Shown here piece by piece: positions 63,043-64,000 of a DNA stretch of 64,000 nucleotides (position 1 is the stretch's first letter; the number at the start of each line of letters is the position of its first letter). Under the pieces are notes generated by a model. It was given only the letters and a program-made list of their open reading frames with translations, ran no database searches and had not been told where the DNA came from. Location: positions 427,494 to 491,493 of the forward strand of contig NW_022985457.1 of the NCBI RefSeq assembly GCF_010093595.1. The letters are read 5' to 3'. The stretch is from Mytilinidion resinicola (lineage: Eukaryota; Ascomycota; Dothideomycetes; Mytilinidiales; Mytilinidiaceae). Made by a program: the position numbers and the translations under genes.

Positions 63043-64000
63043 AGGCAGTGGCGAATTGGGTTCAAAAAGCGCGGGGGATGCTGTCGACTGGGTGGGAAAG
63101 GAAATGAACGTCATAGCACCTGTTTTGAGCCAGATTGGGAGAGCAAGACGGGGCTGAACCTATCCCCATCGTAAAGTCCTAGAAGAGGTACGCGGCGGCG
63201 TTAATATGGGCTGGCTCCTGGACACCTTGCTTGTAGAGACGGTGGTCGGCTTAGGGATCTATGCTGCGTCATTGTGTGTTAATATCGACGAAGGTTACAT
63301 CGTGGTCTTAGCAGAGTGAAACTCGTGTGTAGGATCAGCGACCCTTTCGAAAGAATGCAAAACGGAAATGTCCAAGCAGGTTTTAAACCCAGGACTTTCA
63401 AGGAGCAAAACCTGGGGCTCACGACGGTGAGCCCACTACCTTTCGATAGCCGTAGGAGAAAAGTGCGGAAAACAACTTCTTTCAGCAATTAACCTGCAAG
63501 CGCTGAAGAGAACTTAATAAATAATTAACCACTAGATTGATCAAATCTGAGAGGTGCAGAAAACAATGTGAATATATACCTAGTGATTACTCGCCTTTCC
63601 ACATGTTCGGGCCGTAGTATCTCCGGGTTTTCGCACTTTCCACCGCTCCTAGAAGGAGAGCAGGGACGGGGGTGGCAGTGAAGGTGGATCCGGGGTCGTG
63701 TGGTTAGGTGGACCTAGGGATCGTGAAATGGAGGAGGGAGAGGAGGGAAAGTTGTTTAATGCATCAAGCACAGTGTCGGCGCTCGGTGATGCCCCATCTC
63801 TGGATGTGTCGATACCGGGGTCGTCTTTGGATTTTTCGGATGTACAGTAAATATGTCGTGTCTGAATCTCTTGGTAATTTGAATACTGGACAATGACGCT
63901 CACATGTTTTACAGAATATAGTATTAAATACAGTTTTGCTTATACCACATCTCGTGGCACCATAAAACTAGAGCAGTAGGGGTAAGGAGGTTGGAGTGAT
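63043..64000. other. Right end of the window, no supported gene
   Basis: No gene is seen. A perfect 8-bp-stem hairpin (gggctcac, loop gacg, gtgagccc) lies at 63415-63434. The minus strand just beyond it has a stretch resembling a tRNA B box (GGTTTAAAACC), but no full cloverleaf could be drawn. Confidence 0.35.

Overview
The window looks like a chromosome segment of a filamentous ascomycete (Pezizomycotina). The genes have short GT-AG introns, mostly about 50-80 bp, and the content is typical of that group: HET-domain genes, a type I metacaspase, a GPI-anchored GH16 wall protein, Ric8, Rif1, Rei1 and Hul4. A Dothideomycete-like species is my guess from overall style; the sequence does not prove it. 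I saw no bacterial operons, tRNA genes, rRNA genes or CRISPR arrays.

Layout. 1-2.9 kb: transposon debris (an inverted repeat around an AT-hook ORF relic), a truncated repeat copy and a 16-bp minisatellite. 3.2-7.6 kb: housekeeping genes (mitochondrial L6, a SABATH-type methyltransferase, the Nse2/Mms21 SUMO ligase). 8-12.1 kb: two tandem F-box-like paralogues, the first intact and the second broken. 12.3-23.8 kb: a DUF1769 protein, a GT25 glycosyltransferase with two in-frame stops, a small SET protein, a 3'-phosphoadenosine nucleotidase (HAL2) and a C3HC zinc-finger protein. 25.8-30.1 kb: a six-exon GH16-PAN-Ser/Thr-rich GPI wall protein. 30.4-33.6 kb: a small probable mitochondrial protein divergent from a MOSC/reductase/ferredoxin fusion. 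34.1-38.8 kb: a metacaspase divergent from an intact HET gene. 39.4-54.9 kb: a conserved core of Rif1, Ric8, Rei1 and Hul4 arranged as divergent and convergent pairs. 55-63 kb: a decaying region with two damaged HET genes, a frameshifted membrane-protein gene and many short repeats.

The most notable pattern is the small mobile repeats. One family (245-273 bp, 10-bp inverted termini reading ACTCrGGTTG, about 5-bp target duplication) sits inside two different genes. In both cases, removing the element plus one target copy rejoins the reading frame exactly. A second family (about 226-229 bp, CAGT-type termini, TA target, mariner-like MITE) has four copies, and every one lies beside a HET gene. 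A third family (225 bp, related termini) has two copies beside two other broken genes. Together they describe a region where non-self-recognition genes and short transposons accumulate while the core genes between them stay intact.

Exon boundaries below were placed by reading splice signals and phase by eye. Family names rest on recognised motifs and remembered family structure; no search was run.
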